A stretch of 7,833 nt of DNA from Victivallales bacterium (GTDB lineage: Bacteria > Verrucomicrobiota > Lentisphaeria > Oligosphaerales > Lenti-02), in the NCBI GenBank assembly GCA_018648945.1, contig JABGQJ010000141.1, forward strand, positions 5,983 to 13,815, given 5' to 3'. The notes under the pieces are model-generated. The model did not search any database, was not told the DNA's origin, and saw only the letters and a program-made list of their open reading frames with translations. The translations under genes were made by a program, and so were the position numbers. Positions 6,869-7,833 of the stretch are shown one piece after another; position 1 is the stretch's first letter; every line of letters begins with the position of its first letter.

Positions 6869-7833
6869 CTACCGATACGCCCTGAAATCCCCGTCTCCGA
6901 GCGCCTTCACGCCACCGGGAAGCTCGACCTTGGCTGGGCCGGTCAGAATCCCGTGCTTCACCAGGAACTGGTCGGTCAGTTCCAGCGACCAGTAGAAGAA
7001 GGGGTTGCCGGGATTGCGTCCGTTGCAGAAGCCGTGCTTGCCACCCTTGCCGACGTAGTATTCCGAGGCGTTCTCTGCCTTCTTCAGCGACTCGTGGAAG
7101 GCCAGTAGGGACTCGGGGGGAATGCCTGGGTCCTGGTCGCCGAGGAAGGTGATGACGGGCGGCAGGCCCTCGGTCACGAAGTTGGGTGGCGAGAGGTCCT
7201 TCTGGCACTTGAACCAAGGGTTCCAGAGGACGACGGCGTTGGGCTTGCACGAGATCGCAGGATCATACTGATCGTCGTTGGTTCCTGTGCTGGTGAGCAT
7301 CGCAGTCGCGGCGGCCAGTTGCCCACCGGCGGAACCGCCGGCGACCACGATCTTGTCGGGGTATATCTTTAGCTTCTCGGCGTTCTTGCGCAGGAAGCGA
7401 ATGGCAGACTTGGCGTCCTTGACGCAGTCGAGCGGCACCTGGACCTTGTCCCGGTCCTTGAGCCGGTAATCCACCGATACCGCGACCATGCCGCGCTTGC
7501 TCCAGTAGGCGCAGTCGGGGTAGTGCCAGTTGGCGTCGCCAGCGTTCCAACTGCCGCCGTGGAAGGCGACGAAGGCAGGGAAGGGACCGCCGGCATCATA
7601 GCCGTCGGGCAGGAAGACGGAGAGCTTCAGTTCCTTGCCGTCCACTTCCTTGTAGGTCCACATGGCATTCGGGGTCATGCCCTTGGCAGCCGCGCGGGCC
7701 TTCTTCGGTTCCTGATAGTCGGAACTGATGACGAGCTTGCCGCTGTAGGCGTTGAGGAACCAGGCGGTGGTGCCCTCGGGGACCTTCGCCGATGCGGTCC
7801 ATTCATCGCCTTGGCGGTTCAGCGTTGCGGGAG
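6869..7833 (-). CDS. Alpha/beta hydrolase (BD-FAE/carboxylesterase type), 5' end beyond window
   Basis: A - strand gene ending at TAG (6869-6871). An ATG at 7676-7678 would give 269 residues, but the frame stays open without a stop to the window edge, adding 51 residues, so the true start lies outside. Numbering from that ATG, the hydrolase domain shows the oxyanion loop HGGSW (40-44), nucleophile S116 in GGSAGGQ, acid D181 or D183 (GDQDP), and H215 in KHGF: a complete Ser-Asp-His triad. SVDYRL and RKNAEKLKIYPDKIVVAGGSAGG are typical of BD-FAE/acetyl-esterase-like enzymes, which remove acyl groups from polysaccharides or small esters. The upstream 51 residues (VPEGTTAWFLNAYSGK, SSDYQEP) read like the C-terminal end of another hydrolase-type domain, so this is probably the last domain of a larger, possibly exported protein. 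Export cannot be judged without the N-terminus. The gene converges on the glycan operon, so it has its own promoter. The substrate is unknown. Confidence 0.83.
   Translation of the reverse strand, partial: PATLNRQGDEWTASAKVPEGTTAWFLNAYSGKLVISSDYQEPKKARAAAKGMTPNAMWTYKEVDGKELKLSVFLPDGYDAGGPFPAFVAFHGGSWNAGDANWHYPDCAYWSKRGMVAVSVDYRLKDRDKVQVPLDCVKDAKSAIRFLRKNAEKLKIYPDKIVVAGGSAGGQLAAATAMLTSTGTNDDQYDPAISCKPNAVVLWNPWFKCQKDLSPPNFVTEGLPPVITFLGDQDPGIPPESLLAFHESLKKAENASEYYVGKGGKHGFCNGRNPGNPFFYWSLELTDQFLVKHGILTGPAKVELPGGVKALGDGDFRAYR

Overview
The window is high-GC DNA (over 60% G+C by eye) that is almost entirely coding. It holds five complete or partial genes on the + strand followed by one convergent gene on the - strand. 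No rRNA, tRNA, CRISPR array, insertion sequence or integrase was seen. The organism cannot be named from this sequence. The mixture of a Bacteroides-type Fkp enzyme, an orphan receiver-kinase-receiver protein and a multidomain alpha/beta hydrolase at this GC content would suit a Planctomycetes/PVC-like lineage or a related environmental bacterium. That is an inference from gene style only.

Layout: positions 1-102 are the last 33 codons of an unrecognised + strand gene. Positions 158-1120 encode an NAD-dependent short-chain dehydrogenase/epimerase with the signature of UDP-glucuronate 4-epimerase. Positions 1171-2157 encode a second, different member of the extended SDR family whose active-site segment (TSE, RRW, YxxxK) resembles UDP-glucuronate decarboxylases such as ArnA-C and UXS. 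Positions 2160-5126 (or from a GTG at 2154, overlapping the upstream stop) encode a 988-residue Fkp, the bifunctional L-fucokinase/L-fucose-1-phosphate guanylyltransferase. Positions 5154-6764 encode a soluble REC-HisKA-HATPase-REC hybrid kinase. A gap of 104 bases (6765-6868) with a GC-rich hairpin separates this run from a - strand gene, complete at its 3' end (6869) but cut by the window edge at 7833. It encodes a BD-FAE-like alpha/beta hydrolase domain preceded by the tail of another domain.

The + strand genes are closely spaced (55, 50, 2 and 15-27 bases) and probably form one transcript, whose promoter lies to the left of the window. Functionally the core is nucleotide-sugar supply. The two SDR enzymes would make UDP-linked sugars, possibly UDP-galacturonate and a UDP-pentose from UDP-glucuronate. 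Fkp would salvage free L-fucose to GDP-L-fucose. All could feed an exopolysaccharide, lipopolysaccharide or glycoprotein glycan. The hybrid kinase, last in the run, may control this pathway or may simply be co-transcribed. No wholly new system is obvious. The points most worth a second look are the Fkp/SDR/hybrid-kinase combination, the H-box substitution in the kinase, the decarboxylase-like signature of the second SDR, and the fused architecture of the truncated hydrolase.
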